A DNA stretch of 64,000 bases. Origin: Rhodanobacteraceae bacterium (GTDB lineage: Bacteria; Pseudomonadota; Gammaproteobacteria; Xanthomonadales; SZUA-5). Position 1 is the stretch's first letter. Every line of letters starts with the position of its first letter. A program made the translations under genes and the position numbers. Positions 1-10,030 of the stretch are shown here, in pieces. The notes below the pieces were generated by a model, which saw only the letters and a program-made list of their open reading frames with translations, was not told where the DNA came from and ran no database searches. The stretch spans positions 310,001-374,000 of the forward strand of contig JADJPR010000002.1 of the NCBI GenBank assembly GCA_016713135.1, written 5' to 3'.

Positions 1-251
1 GCCGCTTCTCGACCCTGAACGTCCCCGTCGCAAATGACCATCAAGAACCGCGGCGCAGCCATGTGCGAGATCTCATCCATCTGCACTGGCAATTCAGCCA
101 ACGCTGCGGGAAACCAGTTCGAGCACCCGCTGCTGCAAATGGCCGAGCCAATCTGGACACCTACCACCTCCACCGCCGGAAGCGTCGTTTGAGCGGAAGT
201 CCAGGCCATCGGAGACAACAACAGAACAACAAAAGCAGCCGTACGAAGCAT
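1..251 (-). CDS. Secreted protein, N-terminal part only
   Basis: The first 83 residues of a protein that runs off the left edge. The ATG at 251 is preceded by GAGGAG about nine bases upstream, which fixes the start. Residues 1-20 are a clear signal peptide (Leu/Val-rich core, then Met-Ala-Trp-Thr-Ser-Ala before Gln). The mature part begins near residue 21 and has cysteines at 39, 43 and 74. I do not recognise the family. It is divergent from the MFS transporter gene at 347; the 95-base gap should hold both promoters. Confidence 0.7.
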   Translation of the reverse strand, partial: MLRTAAFVVLLLSPMAWTSAQTTLPAVEVVGVQIGSAICSSGCSNWFPAALAELPVQMDEISHMAAPRFLMVICDGDVQGREA

Positions 252-346
252 ATATGGGAACTCCTCGATCCGTCGCGTGAAGAAGCAGAAGATTCCTGCA
301 AGACGGAACCCCCCAGTTCATCAATGGCAACAATCTGCACAGCAGG

Positions 347-1618
347 ATGAATGGGGGCGCACACACAAACAGGCATCATCCCCTGTCCTTTGCCCTGCCC
401 GCCCCCGACGTGTCCGACGCCACCGCCCGCTACAACGCCGGTCCGCTGATCGCGATCATCGCCTCGCTGTCGATGATCGGCCCGTTCGCGATCGACACCT
501 TCTTCCCGGCGTTTCCGGCGATCGGCAAGGAATTCGGCGCGTCGCCCTTCCAACTGCAGCAGACGCTGTCGCTGTACCTGGTGGCTTACGCCGTGATGTC
601 GCTGTGGCACGGCGGGCTGTCCGATGCGCTCGGGCGCAAGCCGGTGATCGTGGTGTCGCTGAGCGCATTCACGCTCGCCTCGGTGGGCTGTGCGCTGGCG
701 ACCTCGATGGACATGCTGCTGGCCTTCCGCGTACTGCAGGGCCTGTCCGCCGGCGCCGGCGTGATCGTCGGCCGCGCGATCGTGCGCGACTGCTTTGCCG
801 GCGCGCGGGCGCAGCGGGTGATGAGCGGCGTCAGCATGCTGTTCGGCATCGCGCCGGCACTGGCGCCGATCATCGGCGGCTACCTGCTCTACTTCGGCTG
901 GCGCGCGTCCTTCTGGTTCCTGGTGCTGTGGACGGGCGCGGTGATCGCGGCGGCCTGGCGCTGGTTGCCGGAAACTCACCCGTTGCCCGCACGCACGCCG
1001 CTGCACCCGGGCAATCTGATGCGCGGCTATTTCACGATGTTGAAGAGCCGCGACTTCGTGCTGCTGTGCTTTGCCGGCGGCTTCAATTTCGCCGCGATGT
1101 TCGTCTACATCAGCTCGGCGCCGGTGTTCGTGATGGAACTGCTCGGGATGAACGAGCGCCAGTTCGCCGCCTTCTTCGTGCCGACCATCAGCGGCATGGT
1201 GCTCGGCTCCTTCGCCAGCGGGCGGATGGCCGGCCGCGTGCGCCCGCGCAGTGCGATGTTCCTCGGCTACGCGCTGATGCTGGCCGCCAGCATCGGCAAC
1301 ATCGCCTACACCCAGTCGGTGGCCACGATCAGCTGGCCGTGGGCGGTGCTGCCCATCGGGCTGATCGCCTTCGGCGTGGCGCTGGCGCATCCGCTGCTGA
1401 CCATCGCCAGCATGGACCTGTTCCCCGAGCGCCGCGGCGGTGCCAGTTCGCTGCAGATGTTCCTCAGCCTGATCGTCAACGCCAGCGTCGCCGGCCTGCT
1501 GTCGCCGCTGCTGCAGCACAACGCCAGCCACCTCGCCCTCGGCGCTGCGGCGATGACCCTGACCGGCCTGGTGCTGACCTGGCTGGCGCGGCGGTCGATC
1601 GCGGGACATGCGGCCTGA
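347..1618 (+). CDS. Bcr/CflA-type multidrug efflux MFS transporter
   Basis: A 423-residue inner-membrane secondary transporter, probably a proton-coupled drug exporter with 12 membrane segments. The first segment carries the family-type stretch GPFAIDTFFPAFPAIGKEF (about 45-63). The loop after segment 2 has the MFS motif GGLSDALGRKPV (89-100), and the Bcr/CflA-like sequence VGRAIVRDCF follows segment 4. Length is usual for the family. The start at 347 has only a poor Shine-Dalgarno, and the first 25 residues are polar and poorly constrained, so the true start could lie slightly downstream. The substrate cannot be told from sequence. Confidence 0.88.
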   Translation: MNGGAHTNRHHPLSFALPAPDVSDATARYNAGPLIAIIASLSMIGPFAIDTFFPAFPAIGKEFGASPFQLQQTLSLYLVAYAVMSLWHGGLSDALGRKPVIVVSLSAFTLASVGCALATSMDMLLAFRVLQGLSAGAGVIVGRAIVRDCFAGARAQRVMSGVSMLFGIAPALAPIIGGYLLYFGWRASFWFLVLWTGAVIAAAWRWLPETHPLPARTPLHPGNLMRGYFTMLKSRDFVLLCFAGGFNFAAMFVYISSAPVFVMELLGMNERQFAAFFVPTISGMVLGSFASGRMAGRVRPRSAMFLGYALMLAASIGNIAYTQSVATISWPWAVLPIGLIAFGVALAHPLLTIASMDLFPERRGGASSLQMFLSLIVNASVAGLLSPLLQHNASHLALGAAAMTLTGLVLTWLARRSIAGHAA

Positions 1619-1644
1619 GGATGCAGCGAAGCCGCAATCCGGAG

Positions 1645-1841
1645 ACCTGTGGGATTCCCGGTCGCCCCTGCCGGGGCGCTCATTCGCGCATCGAACTGTT
1701 GCGTACCGGCACCTGCTTTTTTGGTCCGCAAAGGACGCAAAGAAAGCAAATGCGCCCGGTGTTGCTCAAAATCCCCATGCCCCGCATCCGGCCATGGATT
1801 TGGCTCTACTTTGCGTCCTTTGCGTCCTTTGCGGAAAAACA
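1645..1841. repeat. Composite intergenic repeat, family A (copy 1)
   Basis: Copy 1 of a family seen six times here. A leader (1645-1703, containing CCGGTCGCCCCTGCC and TTCGCGCATCGAAC) is followed by a large imperfect hairpin. Its left arm at 1721-1750 has the sense GTCCGCAAAGGACGCAAAG and its right arm at 1809-1838 has CTTTGCGTCCTTTGCGTCC, separated by about 60 bases. The leader recurs at 11845-11895 and, reversed, at 52440-52500. No reading frame in it looks coding. Confidence 0.85.
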
Positions 1842-1864
1842 CTTATTCCCACCAACCGGCACAG

Positions 1865-1888
1865 GATCGCGGCTGAAGCCGCTCCCAC
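1865..1888. repeat. REP-like palindrome, family D (copy 1)
   Basis: A 24-base unit beginning GATCGCGGCTGAAGCC and ending GCTCCCAC, with the dyad GCGGCT-GA-AGCCGC. Close copies occur at 3383, 11796 (variant), 12095, 13727 (variant) and 13773, always between genes. It sits just past the 3' end of the GNAT gene. Confidence 0.8.
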
Positions 1889-1898
1889 TGGCGCAACC

Positions 1899-2447
1899 TC
1901 ACCCCTCCACCAGCTCCCGCAGCAGCAACCCGAACAGCACCGAGTCCTGCACTTCGCCGGCCACCACCCAGCGCTCGCGGGCAAAGCCTTCGCGCTGGAA
2001 ACCGAGGCGCTCGCACAACCGCAGCGAGGCCAGATTGCGCGGATCGACATCAGCTTCGATGCGCCGCAGCCCCATCTCGTCGCGGGCAAAGCGGAGCAAG
2101 CGCCTCAGCGCGCACTGTGCGTGGCCGCGGCCCCAGTGCGGCGAGCCGAGGATGTAGCCGATCTCGGCGCGGCCCTGCTCGCGATCGATGGCAAACAGGG
2201 TGGTGGTGCCGATCACCCGGCCCTGGGCGACATCCTCGATGCCCCACTGCAGCAGATCGCCCCGCTCACGGCCGGCGTCGATGGCGGCGAGGTAGCCGCG
2301 GGTCTCATCGAGGTCCGCAAACGGCGGGCGGCTCCAATAGCGCATCGCCACCGGGTCCGAGAACACCGCATGCAGGTCGACCAGGTCCAGTGCGTCGAGC
2401 TGGCGCAGGCGCACGGCGCCTGCATCGAGCGTGGGCAGCCGGATCAT
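1899..2447 (-). CDS. GNAT-family N-acetyltransferase (RimJ/RimL-like)
   Basis: A 182-residue acetyltransferase of the GNAT fold that would transfer acetyl from acetyl-CoA to an amine, perhaps a protein N-terminus. The acetyl-CoA loop region reads GSPHWGRGHAQCALRRLL, and the C-terminal half has the RimJ/L-like IEADVDPRNLASLRLCERLGF. The ATG at 2447 overlaps the stop of the upstream cytochrome gene (TGA at 2446-2444) as ATGA, so the pair is probably translationally coupled. A paralogue lies at 26448-27002, sharing RYWS and IEADVDPRN. The substrate is unknown. Confidence 0.88.
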   Translation of the reverse strand: MIRLPTLDAGAVRLRQLDALDLVDLHAVFSDPVAMRYWSRPPFADLDETRGYLAAIDAGRERGDLLQWGIEDVAQGRVIGTTTLFAIDREQGRAEIGYILGSPHWGRGHAQCALRRLLRFARDEMGLRRIEADVDPRNLASLRLCERLGFQREGFARERWVVAGEVQDSVLFGLLLRELVEG

Positions 2448-3324
2448 GGGCGCTGGTCCGCGGCCGGCAGCGATTTGAGGTACTGGTAGAGCGCCTCGAC
2501 CTCGGTATCGGTCATCGCAGCGAACGCGCTCCACGGCATGTATTGCGGCTCCATCTTGCGGCCATCGGGGAGCACGCCGGTACGCAGCGCGGCGCCGAAC
2601 TGCGCCAGCGTCCAGTCCTTGATCGCGCCCTTGGGTGTCAGGTTGGCGGCCGCCGGGGACTGCGGCGGCTGGCCGGGAATCGGGCCACCGGCGAAGTTGC
2701 TGCCGTGGCAGCCGGCGCACATGTTGGCCACGTATTCGCCGTACTCCACCGTAGGCGCCGCCAGCGGCTGCGCCGGGCGCAACGCATGATCGATGCGCTC
2801 GGCCGTCAGCAGCGGCAACTGGCCGGCTCCCAGCAGGATCTGGCCGAGCAGCGTCAGCCGGGTCGGCGGATTCTCGCGGTCGACCGGCGGCACGCTCTGG
2901 ACATAGGCCAGCAGGGCCGCGTAGTCGGCCTCGGACATGACCGTGTTGTCGTCGCTCGGCATCAGGATCAGCGGCCGGCCGCCGGGACCCACGCCGTGGC
3001 GAATCGCACGCTCCCAGTCCTCCGGGGTGTAGGCCGCCACCACGCCGCCCTTGCCACGGGTGAGGTTCGGTGGCACCAGGTCGCCGATCGGTGCCTGCAC
3101 CAACAGCTGGCCGCCGAGGTCAGCGCCATGGCATTCGAGGCAGCCGCGGATGGTCGCGATGCGCTTGCCCTCGACCAGGTCCGGCGGCGCCAGCGGGCGG
3201 TGCGCGGCGCGATGGCGATCTCCCATTGGTGCGACAGGATCGACTGTCCGCGCCAGGCCAGCGCACCCGCCAGCAGGATCGCCACCAAGACCAGCGCCAC
3301 CAGAACCTTCAATATCGTCTTCAT
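2444..3324 (-). CDS. Di-haem c-type cytochrome, interrupted by an apparent frameshift
   Basis: An exported electron-transfer protein. The start at 3324 gives a signal or anchor helix (MKTILKVLVALVLVAILLAG), but after HQWEIAIA (near 3205) the frame must change by one base to continue into LAPPDLVEGKR and the haem domains. Those have two CXXCH motifs, CLECH and CAGCH, each with a plausible distal Met (LMPSDD and YMPWSA). The downstream frame has no start of its own: its upstream extension runs into the family D palindrome. This may be a sequencing indel or a real lesion. The GNAT gene at 1899-2447 overlaps the stop codon. Confidence 0.8.
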
Positions 3325-3382
3325 TCCACTTGCCTCTTCTATCCCTGAAAGTTCGCAACAGCCCGCCTTTGGCGGTGGGGAA

Positions 3383-3406
3383 GATCGCGGCTGAAGCCGC
3401 TCCCAC
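3383..3406. repeat. REP-like palindrome, family D (copy 2)
   Basis: Identical to the unit at 1865-1888 over 24 bases. It lies upstream of the cytochrome start and immediately before a family A composite repeat, the same order as at 11796-12024. Confidence 0.8.
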
Positions 3407-3407
3407 T

Positions 3408-3614
3408 CAGGCCTGCAAGAGTCCCGGCCGCCCCCGCTGGTGCGCTCTCCCTTGCCAGCTATTCTTGTCCGCAAAGGACGCAAAGAACGCAAAGAGAGCA
3501 AGAGCGTGGTGGGTTTCGCAGCGTTCCCAAATCCCCGCAAGTCCGCTAGCGGACTTGGCTCTACTTTGCGTTCTTTGCGTCCTTTGCGGACAAAATGTCT
3601 TTTATTTCATCAAC
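3408..3614. repeat. Composite intergenic repeat, family A (copy 2)
   Basis: A degenerate leader (GTCCCGGCCGCCCCCGC at 3421) is followed by the hairpin arms: left 3466-3500, right 3564-3594. The flank after the right arm (ATGTCTTTTATTTCATCAAC) matches, reversed, the left flank of the copy at 9848, so the unit extends beyond the hairpin. The rest of the 3325-3866 gap (3615-3866) holds no gene or repeat that I recognise and presumably contains the yoaA promoter. Confidence 0.8.
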
Positions 3615-3866
3615 ATAGTATCTAGCCCTACGAGAGCCGACGGTGTCGGCGGGCTCGCCGGGCCGCGACCAATGCACACCGATGGCTCTCACGCTGCGTC
3701 GCAACCAGCGAGGCCGCCGCACGATCCGTGCCTCAGGTGCGAATAACACCTGTTCCGCATTTTCAGATCATGTGCACAAAGCAACAGGAAATCTCCTACA
3801 GCCGCCCGCGGCCCGGCGCGTCGGGCCTCACGTAGACTCCGCGCTTTCCGCCATCCGATCCCGCGC

Positions 3867-5765
3867 ATGTCTGCAGCCGAGGCCCTCGGCCCCGATAGTC
3901 CTTTCGCCGCAGATCCCAACTTCGTCGCGCGCGAGCAGCAGCAGCGCATGGCGGCGGCGGTGGAAGCCACCCTGGCCAGTGGCGGCGCGCTCGCGGTGGA
4001 GGCCGGCACGGGTACCGGCAAGACCTACGCCTATCTGGTGCCGGCGCTGCTGCAGAACCAGCGCGTGATCGTCTCCACCGGCACCAAGACGTTGCAGGAC
4101 CAGCTCTACCACCGCGATTTGCCGCGGGTGTGCGCCACGCTCAAGCTCAACCCGAAGAAGGCGCTGCTCAAGGGCCGCGCCAACTATCTCTGCCTGCATC
4201 GGCTGGAGATCGCCGAGGACGCCGCCCGGCTGGCCAGCCGCGAGGCAGTGCGCGACCTCGCCGAGATTCGCGCCTGGGCGCGCCTGACGCGCAGCGGCGA
4301 CCGGATGGAACTGGACAAGGTGCCGGAGGATTCCTCGGTGTGGCCGTGGGTGACCTCCACCGCCGACAACTGCATCGGCAGCGAATGCCCGCGCTTCAAC
4401 GACTGCTTCGTGGTCAAGGCGCGGCGCAAGGCGCAGGAAGCGGACGTCGTGGTGGTCAACCATCACCTGCTGTTTGCCGACATGGCGATCAAGCGCGAAG
4501 GCTTTGGCGAGATCCTGCCCGGCGCGCAGGCCTTCATCCTCGACGAGGCGCACCAGATCGGCGAGATCGCGAGCCAGTTCTTCACTGTTTCGCTGAGCTA
4601 CCGCCAACTGGTCGAACTGGCGCGCGACATCCTCACCGAGGCCGGTGCTCAATCCGGCGCACTCGCCCTGCTGAAGGCGCCGGTGGACGAGGTAGAGCTG
4701 CGCAGCCGCGAATTCCGCCTGGCGCTGGACTCGCTGCCGATCAAGGGCCCGTGGTGGCAGGCGGCGGAGCAGCCTGGCGTGGTCGAGGCCAAGGACGCGC
4801 TGTCCAAATCGCTCACGCAACTGGTCGAGGCGCTCGACGCCCAGGCCGAGCGCAGCACGGGCCTCACCGCCTGCGCCGAGCGCGCGCGCGACGCGATCAC
4901 GCGGCTGGAACGCGCGGCCGGCGCGCCTGGCGAGGGCGAGGTCTGCTGGTACGAGCTGTTCCAGCGCGGCTTTGCCGTGCACGCGACGCCGCTGGATGCC
5001 GCCGAATCGCTGGCGCAGTACCGCGCCGCCTCGCGCGCGGCTTGGGTGGCGACCTCGGCGACGCTCGCGGTGGGCAAGTCCTTCGCCCTGTTCCAGCGCT
5101 CCACCGGCTTCTTCGGCGCCGAGACGCTGCAGCTCGACAGTCCTTTCGACTACCCCAACCAGGCGCTGCTGTACCAGCCGCAACGGATGCCCGAGCCGAA
5201 CCAGCCGGGCTACACCGAGGCCGTGGTGCGCGCCGCGCTGCCGGTGCTCGCGGCGTCGAAGGGCCGCGCCTTCCTGTTGTTCACCTCGCACCGCGCACTG
5301 CGCGAGGCGGCCGACATCCTGCGCGAGGAAACCCGCTATCCGCTGTTCGTGCAGGGCGAACGCCCGCGCCCGGCGTTGCTGGCGGACTTCATCGCCTCCG
5401 GCAACGGGGTGCTGCTAGGCGCCGCCAGCTTCTGGGAAGGCGTGGACGTGGCCGGCGACGCGCTCTCGCTGGTGGTGATCGACAAGCTGCCCTTCGCCCA
5501 GCTCGGCGACCCGGTCATGGAAGCGCGCCTGGAAGCCATCCGCGAAGCCGGCGGCAACCCTTTCCGCGACTACCAGCTGCCGAGCGCCGTACTCGCGCTG
5601 AAACAGGGCGCCGGCCGCCTGATCCGCAGCACCCGCGACCGCGGCGTGCTCATGCTGTGCGACCCGCGCCTCGTCACCAAGGCCTACGGGCGCCAGTTCC
5701 TCGACTCACTGCCGCCGATGCGCCGCACGCGCATGCTCGCGGACGTCGAGGAGTTCTTCGGGTGA
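3867..5765 (+). CDS. yoaA: DinG/YoaA-type ATP-dependent DNA helicase with Fe-S cluster
   Basis: A 632-residue superfamily 2 helicase (XPD/DinG group), expected to unwind DNA 5'-3' during repair. Walker A is GTGTGKT (47-53) and the DEAH box is at 226-229. Cysteines 109, 169, 174 and 180 have the spacing of the XPD/DinG [4Fe-4S] cluster. The C-terminal helicase motif VI region reads KQGAGRLIRSTRDRG. The length matches YoaA (about 636 residues) better than DinG (about 716). In E. coli YoaA works with the HolC subunit of the polymerase clamp loader; whether that holds here is inference. The start has a weak ribosome site. Confidence 0.9.
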   Translation: MSAAEALGPDSPFAADPNFVAREQQQRMAAAVEATLASGGALAVEAGTGTGKTYAYLVPALLQNQRVIVSTGTKTLQDQLYHRDLPRVCATLKLNPKKALLKGRANYLCLHRLEIAEDAARLASREAVRDLAEIRAWARLTRSGDRMELDKVPEDSSVWPWVTSTADNCIGSECPRFNDCFVVKARRKAQEADVVVVNHHLLFADMAIKREGFGEILPGAQAFILDEAHQIGEIASQFFTVSLSYRQLVELARDILTEAGAQSGALALLKAPVDEVELRSREFRLALDSLPIKGPWWQAAEQPGVVEAKDALSKSLTQLVEALDAQAERSTGLTACAERARDAITRLERAAGAPGEGEVCWYELFQRGFAVHATPLDAAESLAQYRAASRAAWVATSATLAVGKSFALFQRSTGFFGAETLQLDSPFDYPNQALLYQPQRMPEPNQPGYTEAVVRAALPVLAASKGRAFLLFTSHRALREAADILREETRYPLFVQGERPRPALLADFIASGNGVLLGAASFWEGVDVAGDALSLVVIDKLPFAQLGDPVMEARLEAIREAGGNPFRDYQLPSAVLALKQGAGRLIRSTRDRGVLMLCDPRLVTKAYGRQFLDSLPPMRRTRMLADVEEFFG

Positions 5766-5774
5766 CCGGGACCG

Positions 5775-6240
5775 GTTAAACGCGGAGACGCAGAGAGCGC
5801 GGAGAAGAGCGAAAAGCTCCATCCGAATTGCTTTTCTCTGCGTCTTTGCGCCTCGGATTCTGGGTTCTCCGGACCGGTTGAACGCGCCGCGCGTCAAAAA
5901 GGCAGGACGCAGAGAACGCAGAGGAAAAGCAGAGAGAGCGCCGAGGAGGCACCTGGGAACGCCGGCGTCCTCGCCGGCAGTCGCGCGCAGAGGCCGGTTA
6001 AACGCGGAGACGCAGAGAACGCTGAGAAGAGCAAGAGACTCAACAAGGTTTTGCTTTGAGTCTCTGCGGCTCCGTCCGGATCAGATGCGGAGACGCAGAG
6101 GGCGCAGAGATCAGAACCGCCATCAGGCAATGCTTTTCTCTCCTGCTTCTCTCCGCGTCCTCTGCGTCTCCGCGCAAAACTGCTTGAACGGAGCGACCCC
6201 TCCGCGTCACCGCGTTCAACTGCTTGAACGGAGCGAGCCA
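5775..6240. repeat. Cluster of intergenic repeats, family B
   Basis: At least three partly overlapping units fill the 5766-6286 gap between yoaA and glnS. Each starts near GGTTAAACGCGGAGACGCAG and continues as purine-rich AGAGAGCGCGGAGAAGAGC. It ends with the complementary pyrimidine-rich arm (TTCTCTGCGTCTTTGCG, or CTCTGCGTCTCCGCG at 6160-6180), so each can fold into a long hairpin. Further copies are at 11652-11786 and 29295-29622. The glnS promoter must lie in or beyond the last unit. Confidence 0.8.
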
Positions 6241-6286
6241 AAGCGAGGCTAGAATCGCGGGCTTTGCCTTGCGCCCTGCCGCCGCC

Positions 6287-8014
<1,728 letters not shown>

Positions 8015-8015
8015 C

Positions 8016-8121
8016 CGGTTGTGGGTTCTGGGTTCTGGGTTGTGGGCAGCCGAGCGGGTCTCCGCCAGGCTGGCTCACACGGCTCTTGCCGCCCACAACC
8101 TACAACTCACAACCCACAACC
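8016..8121. repeat. TTGTGGGTTGTGGG inverted repeat, family C (copy 1)
   Basis: The left arm (8018-8050) is a run of GTTGTGGGTT/GTTCTGGGTT words ending TGTGGGCAGC. The right arm (8083-8121) is the complement, GCCGCCCACAACC followed by CTCACAACCCACAACC. About 35 bases separate them. It begins one base after the glnS stop codon and may act as its transcript end. The second copy is at 13671-13855. Confidence 0.75.
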
Positions 8122-8175
8122 AGTCCCCGCCAGATTCGGCACCCGTGACGGCAAACTCGAACCTCCCGAGGCCCC

Positions 8176-8739
8176 ATGATCCTCCCCGTCCAGATCCACC
8201 TGACCCTGCCCGCGTGGACCCAGCATGTGGTCGACATGTCGCGGCTCTACACCACGCCCGAGGAGCAGGTGCTGCTGGCGATCGAGTTGTCGCGGATGAA
8301 TGTCGAGCAGAGCAGCGGGGGACCGTTCGGCGCCGCGGTGTTCACCGACGAGGGCCGGCTGATCAGCATCGGGGTCAACCGTGTGATCCAGCAGAGCTGC
8401 TCGGTGGCGCACGCTGAGACCATGGCCTACATGACCGCGCAGCAGCGGCTGCAGGTGTTCCGCCTGAATGCCATCGGCCGCAAGATCACCCTGGCGACGA
8501 GTTCGCAGCCCTGCTGCCAGTGTTTCGGCGCCACCGTGTGGGCGGGTATCGACCGCTTGCTGATCGGCGCGCGCAGCGAGGACGTGGAATCGCTGACCGG
8601 CTTCGACGAGGGCCCGCTGCCGGCCGACTGGGTGGGCGAGTTGAATCGCCGTGGCATCGAGGTGCAGCGCGACATCTGCCGCGATGCCGCGCGCGAGGCG
8701 CTCAAGCGCTATCGTGAACTGGAAGGCCAGGTCTACTGA
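8176..8739 (+). CDS. Cytidine/guanine deaminase-like zinc enzyme
   Basis: A 187-residue protein of the CMP/dCMP deaminase zinc-binding fold. The zinc site is complete: HAE in VAHAETMAY, and PCxxC in SSQPCCQCFG. These would provide one His and two Cys ligands plus the catalytic Glu. GGPFGAAVFTDEG is the usual strand leading to the site. Tad/guanine-deaminase relatives hydrolyse guanine, cytosine or tRNA adenosine; the long N-terminus and unusual C-terminus do not let me choose between them. It is followed 11 bases later by the START/GyrI gene, so the two are probably cotranscribed. Confidence 0.82.
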   Translation: MILPVQIHLTLPAWTQHVVDMSRLYTTPEEQVLLAIELSRMNVEQSSGGPFGAAVFTDEGRLISIGVNRVIQQSCSVAHAETMAYMTAQQRLQVFRLNAIGRKITLATSSQPCCQCFGATVWAGIDRLLIGARSEDVESLTGFDEGPLPADWVGELNRRGIEVQRDICRDAAREALKRYRELEGQVY

Positions 8740-8750
8740 GGGAGGCAGCC

Positions 8751-9758
8751 ATGGTGTGGTTGAAGCGGATCGCGATCGGACTCGTTTCGCTGGTGGTGCT
8801 GCTGGCGCTGGTCGGACTGCTGCTGCCGTCCAAGACCCACGTGGAGCGTTCGGTCCTGATCGAGCGTCCGATCAGCCTGGTGCACCCGCTACTGAACTCG
8901 TTCAAGCGTTTCAACGAGTGGTCGCCGTGGGCCGCCGCCGATCCCAACGCTGAGTACGTCTTCAGCGGCGGCGACAGCGGCGTCGGCGCAAAGATGGCGT
9001 GGAAGGGCGATGAATCGGTCGGCCAGGGCAGCCAGACGATCACCGCCAGCGAGCCGGGGCGCATCGCGGTGGACCTGGACTTCGGCGAAATGGGCATCGC
9101 CAAGGCCGAATACCGCCTGGCGGCCGAAGGCAAGGGCACGCGCGTGACCTGGGCCTTCGAAACCGATGCCGGCTACGACGTGCTCAACCGCTGGTTCGGG
9201 CTGCTGATGGACCGTTTCATCGGCGCCGACTACGAGCGCGGCCTGGCCAAGCTGCAGGAACTGGCCATGACCCTGCCGGACGTGGACATCGCCGGCGCCA
9301 ACATCGCGATCGTCGAGCGCGCGGCGCAGCCGATCCTGTACGTCACCGCATCGAGCACCACCGATCCCGCCGCCATCGCGCAGGCCTACGGCAACGCCTA
9401 CGGCCTGATCGGCGCGCAGATGGGCAAGGCCGGGTTGGAGCAGGCCGGCGCGCCGATGGGCATCGACAACTACTACGACGAACGCGGCTACAGCTTCGAC
9501 GCTGCGATCCCGGTCGCGCGCACCGACGTGGAGCTGGAAGCCCCGGTGCAGGCGGGCACCAGCTACGCCGGCCGCGCCGTGCGCGTGCGCCACACCGGCG
9601 CGTACACCGGCCTCAACGACGCCGAGGCCAAGGGCAAGGCCTACATCGCGGTGCATGGGCTGAAGTCCAAGGACCGCACCCTTTTTGAGTTCGTCAGCGA
9701 CCCCGGCAACACGCCGGAAGCCGAACTGATCAGCGACATCTACTTGCCGATCGAGTAG
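8751..9758 (+). CDS. SRPBCC (START-like) protein with GyrI-like C-terminal domain
   Basis: 335 residues. An N-terminal membrane helix (about 5-28) is followed by a SRPBCC/polyketide-cyclase-like hydrophobic-pocket domain (about 30-170; FKRFNEWSPWAAADPNAEY is typical). A GyrI/AraC effector-binding-like domain (about 185-335) contains HTGAYTGLNDAEAKGKAYI and the closing SDIYLPIE. Proteins of this layout are thought to bind small hydrophobic ligands; no catalytic residue is evident. The ribosome site GGGAGG lies six bases before the ATG. The function is unassigned. Confidence 0.82.
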   Translation: MVWLKRIAIGLVSLVVLLALVGLLLPSKTHVERSVLIERPISLVHPLLNSFKRFNEWSPWAAADPNAEYVFSGGDSGVGAKMAWKGDESVGQGSQTITASEPGRIAVDLDFGEMGIAKAEYRLAAEGKGTRVTWAFETDAGYDVLNRWFGLLMDRFIGADYERGLAKLQELAMTLPDVDIAGANIAIVERAAQPILYVTASSTTDPAAIAQAYGNAYGLIGAQMGKAGLEQAGAPMGIDNYYDERGYSFDAAIPVARTDVELEAPVQAGTSYAGRAVRVRHTGAYTGLNDAEAKGKAYIAVHGLKSKDRTLFEFVSDPGNTPEAELISDIYLPIE

Positions 9759-9847
9759 GGACAAGCGCCGGAGAGCCGCGTTGCGGTAGGCCGGTGTAGC
9801 GCGCAGCGCTTCACCGGCAGGCGGGTCACGCCCTCACCGAGCACGGT

Positions 9848-10008
9848 CGATGTCGATGAAGTAAAAGACAGTTTGTTCGCTAAGGACGCAAAGGACGCAA
9901 AGGAGAGCCAAATCCTTTGACGGAGATGCGGGCAAATGAGAATGCCGCGCAAGCCAAATCTGCTCTTGCCTTCTTTGCGTCCTTTGCGTCCTTTGCGGAC
10001 AAAAACTC
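9848..10008. repeat. Intergenic repeat, family A (copy 3)
   Basis: Flank GATGAAGTAAAAGACAGTTTG, then the left arm (9881-9914, AAGGACGCAAAGGACGC), a spacer of about 55 bases and the right arm (9970-10004, TTTGCGTCCTTTGCGTCC). It occupies most of the gap 9759-10030 between the convergent START/GyrI and ELM1 genes. A short CCGGTGTAGCGCGCAGCGCTTCACCGG hairpin-like piece (9793-9820) lies beside it. Confidence 0.78.
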
Positions 10009-10030
10009 CCGGCAAGGGTGCGCGGCAGGT

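Noticed and set aside
161..1609. Antisense frame of about 480 codons opposite the MFS gene
   Set aside because: The sequence is biased (Gln, Arg, His) and has no family resemblance; the MFS frame is certain.
3325..3406. Extension of the cytochrome reading frame upstream to 3406
   Set aside because: The extra N-terminus is encoded by the family D palindrome, and the signal peptide is in the other frame starting at 3324.
5775..6240. CRISPR-like appearance of repeats
   Set aside because: The repeats are inverted pairs with non-uniform spacing and no unique equal-length spacers; no cas genes.
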